A stretch of 41,269 nt of DNA, from positions 1-41,269 of the forward strand of contig JAMXLM010000004.1 of assembly GCA_024280995.1 (NCBI GenBank). The letters are read 5' to 3'. Positions 41,144 to 41,269 of this stretch are shown here, piece after piece. The stretch comes from Candidatus Dormiibacterota bacterium (GTDB taxonomy: Bacteria; Chloroflexota; Dormibacteria; Dormibacterales; Dormibacteraceae). Position 1 is the first letter of the stretch. Each line of letters opens with the position of its first letter. The notes beneath the pieces were generated by a model. It did no database searches, had not been told where the DNA came from, and saw only the letters and a list, made by a program, of their open reading frames with translations. The position numbers were made by a program, and so were the translations under genes.

Positions 41144-41269
41144 TGAACCGCCCTGGGTTTGCTGGAGACTCCATTCCTTGGGAGGATGGAGCCGATGTCA
41201 ACGCAGCAGCCAACGTCTCAGCCAGGAGCAGCGAACCAGAAGCGTTATCCGAAGGAACTCCGGCAGCGT
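41144..41269 (+). mobile_element. Left end of an IS6110-like IS3-family element, cut by the window
   Basis: From 41144 the sequence TGAACCGCCCTGG, then GGAGACTCC and CTTGGGAGGATGG, follows the order of the left inverted repeat and leader of IS6110 as I remember it. The orfA start comes 51 bp in, at 41195. The right end is beyond the window, so completeness cannot be judged. The element inserted 43 bp after the cyclase stop codon. Confidence 0.75.
41195..41269 (+). CDS. IS3-family transposase OrfA, N-terminal fragment
   Basis: The 25 codons present read MSTQQPTSQP then GAANQKRYPKELRQR and run off the edge. R-Y-P-x-E-L-R-x-R is the usual beginning of the helix-turn-helix of IS3-family OrfA, which binds the inverted repeats and is normally joined to OrfB (DDE integrase) by a -1 frameshift. 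ATG 41195 has GGAGG (41181-41185) 9 nt upstream; ATG 41186 touches it and is less likely. Confidence 0.75.
   Translation, partial: MSTQQPTSQPGAANQKRYPKELRQR

Overview
This is a GC-rich, gene-dense bacterial window (roughly two-thirds G+C by eye) with many GTG and TTG starts and many 1-8 bp stop/start overlaps. The gene types suggest a soil-type, heterotrophic high-GC bacterium: a SARP/BTAD regulator, LacI regulators, lipoprotein-dependent sugar ABC transport, an orphan SARP-MFS pair, IS6110-like insertion DNA and PspA operons. A Chloroflexota/Dormibacterota or deep Actinomycetota origin is my best guess, at low confidence. No rRNA, tRNA or CRISPR array was seen.

Layout. 1-2.4 kb: the edge of a divergent gene, a SARP regulator and an MHS-type MFS transporter closed by a clear terminator. 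2.5-7.0 kb: a small membrane protein, a DCC-family thiol oxidoreductase whose two active-site Cys codons are both TGA, a YwaF-like membrane protein, a convergent nitroreductase, then a membrane protein, a SIS sugar isomerase-like protein and a K+ channel-like protein. 7.0-18.2 kb, minus strand: a secreted 1317-residue BNR-repeat protein, a glycogen-debranching-type glycosidase, an 1126-residue fusion of GAF sensor domains to a glucose-6-phosphate-dehydrogenase/Gfo-Idh-like oxidoreductase, and a GH1 beta-glucosidase.

18.2-32.7 kb is a sugar-utilisation region: lipoprotein binding protein, two permeases, a cytoplasmic formylglycine-type sulfatase, an MFS transporter, ThuA and Gfo/Idh proteins, a GH36 alpha-galactosidase-like enzyme, a LacI repressor, a GH2 hydrolase, a second LacI regulator and an MsmK/UgpC-type ATPase. 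The same perfect 12-bp palindrome (GCGAACGTTCGC) lies just after the strong promoter of the transporter operon and again between lacI and the GH2 gene 10.4 kb away, tying these units into one likely regulon.

32.7-41.3 kb: a ParB/sulfiredoxin-fold protein, a short adenylate kinase, a GH15 glucoamylase/trehalase-like enzyme, a polytopic membrane protein with a C-terminal helix-turn-helix, a tightly overlapped operon PspA / 6TM / 6TM / PspA on the minus strand, a cyclase-family protein with altered metal-binding residues, and the left end of an IS6110-like IS3-family element running off the window.

The observation I rank highest is the DCC-family gene at 2728-3129. Its D-G-T-x-G-V-x motif has TGA at both cysteine positions, the reading frame is otherwise intact, and a good SECIS-like hairpin sits 10 nt after the second TGA. 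The lack of an ordinary start codon is a serious caveat.
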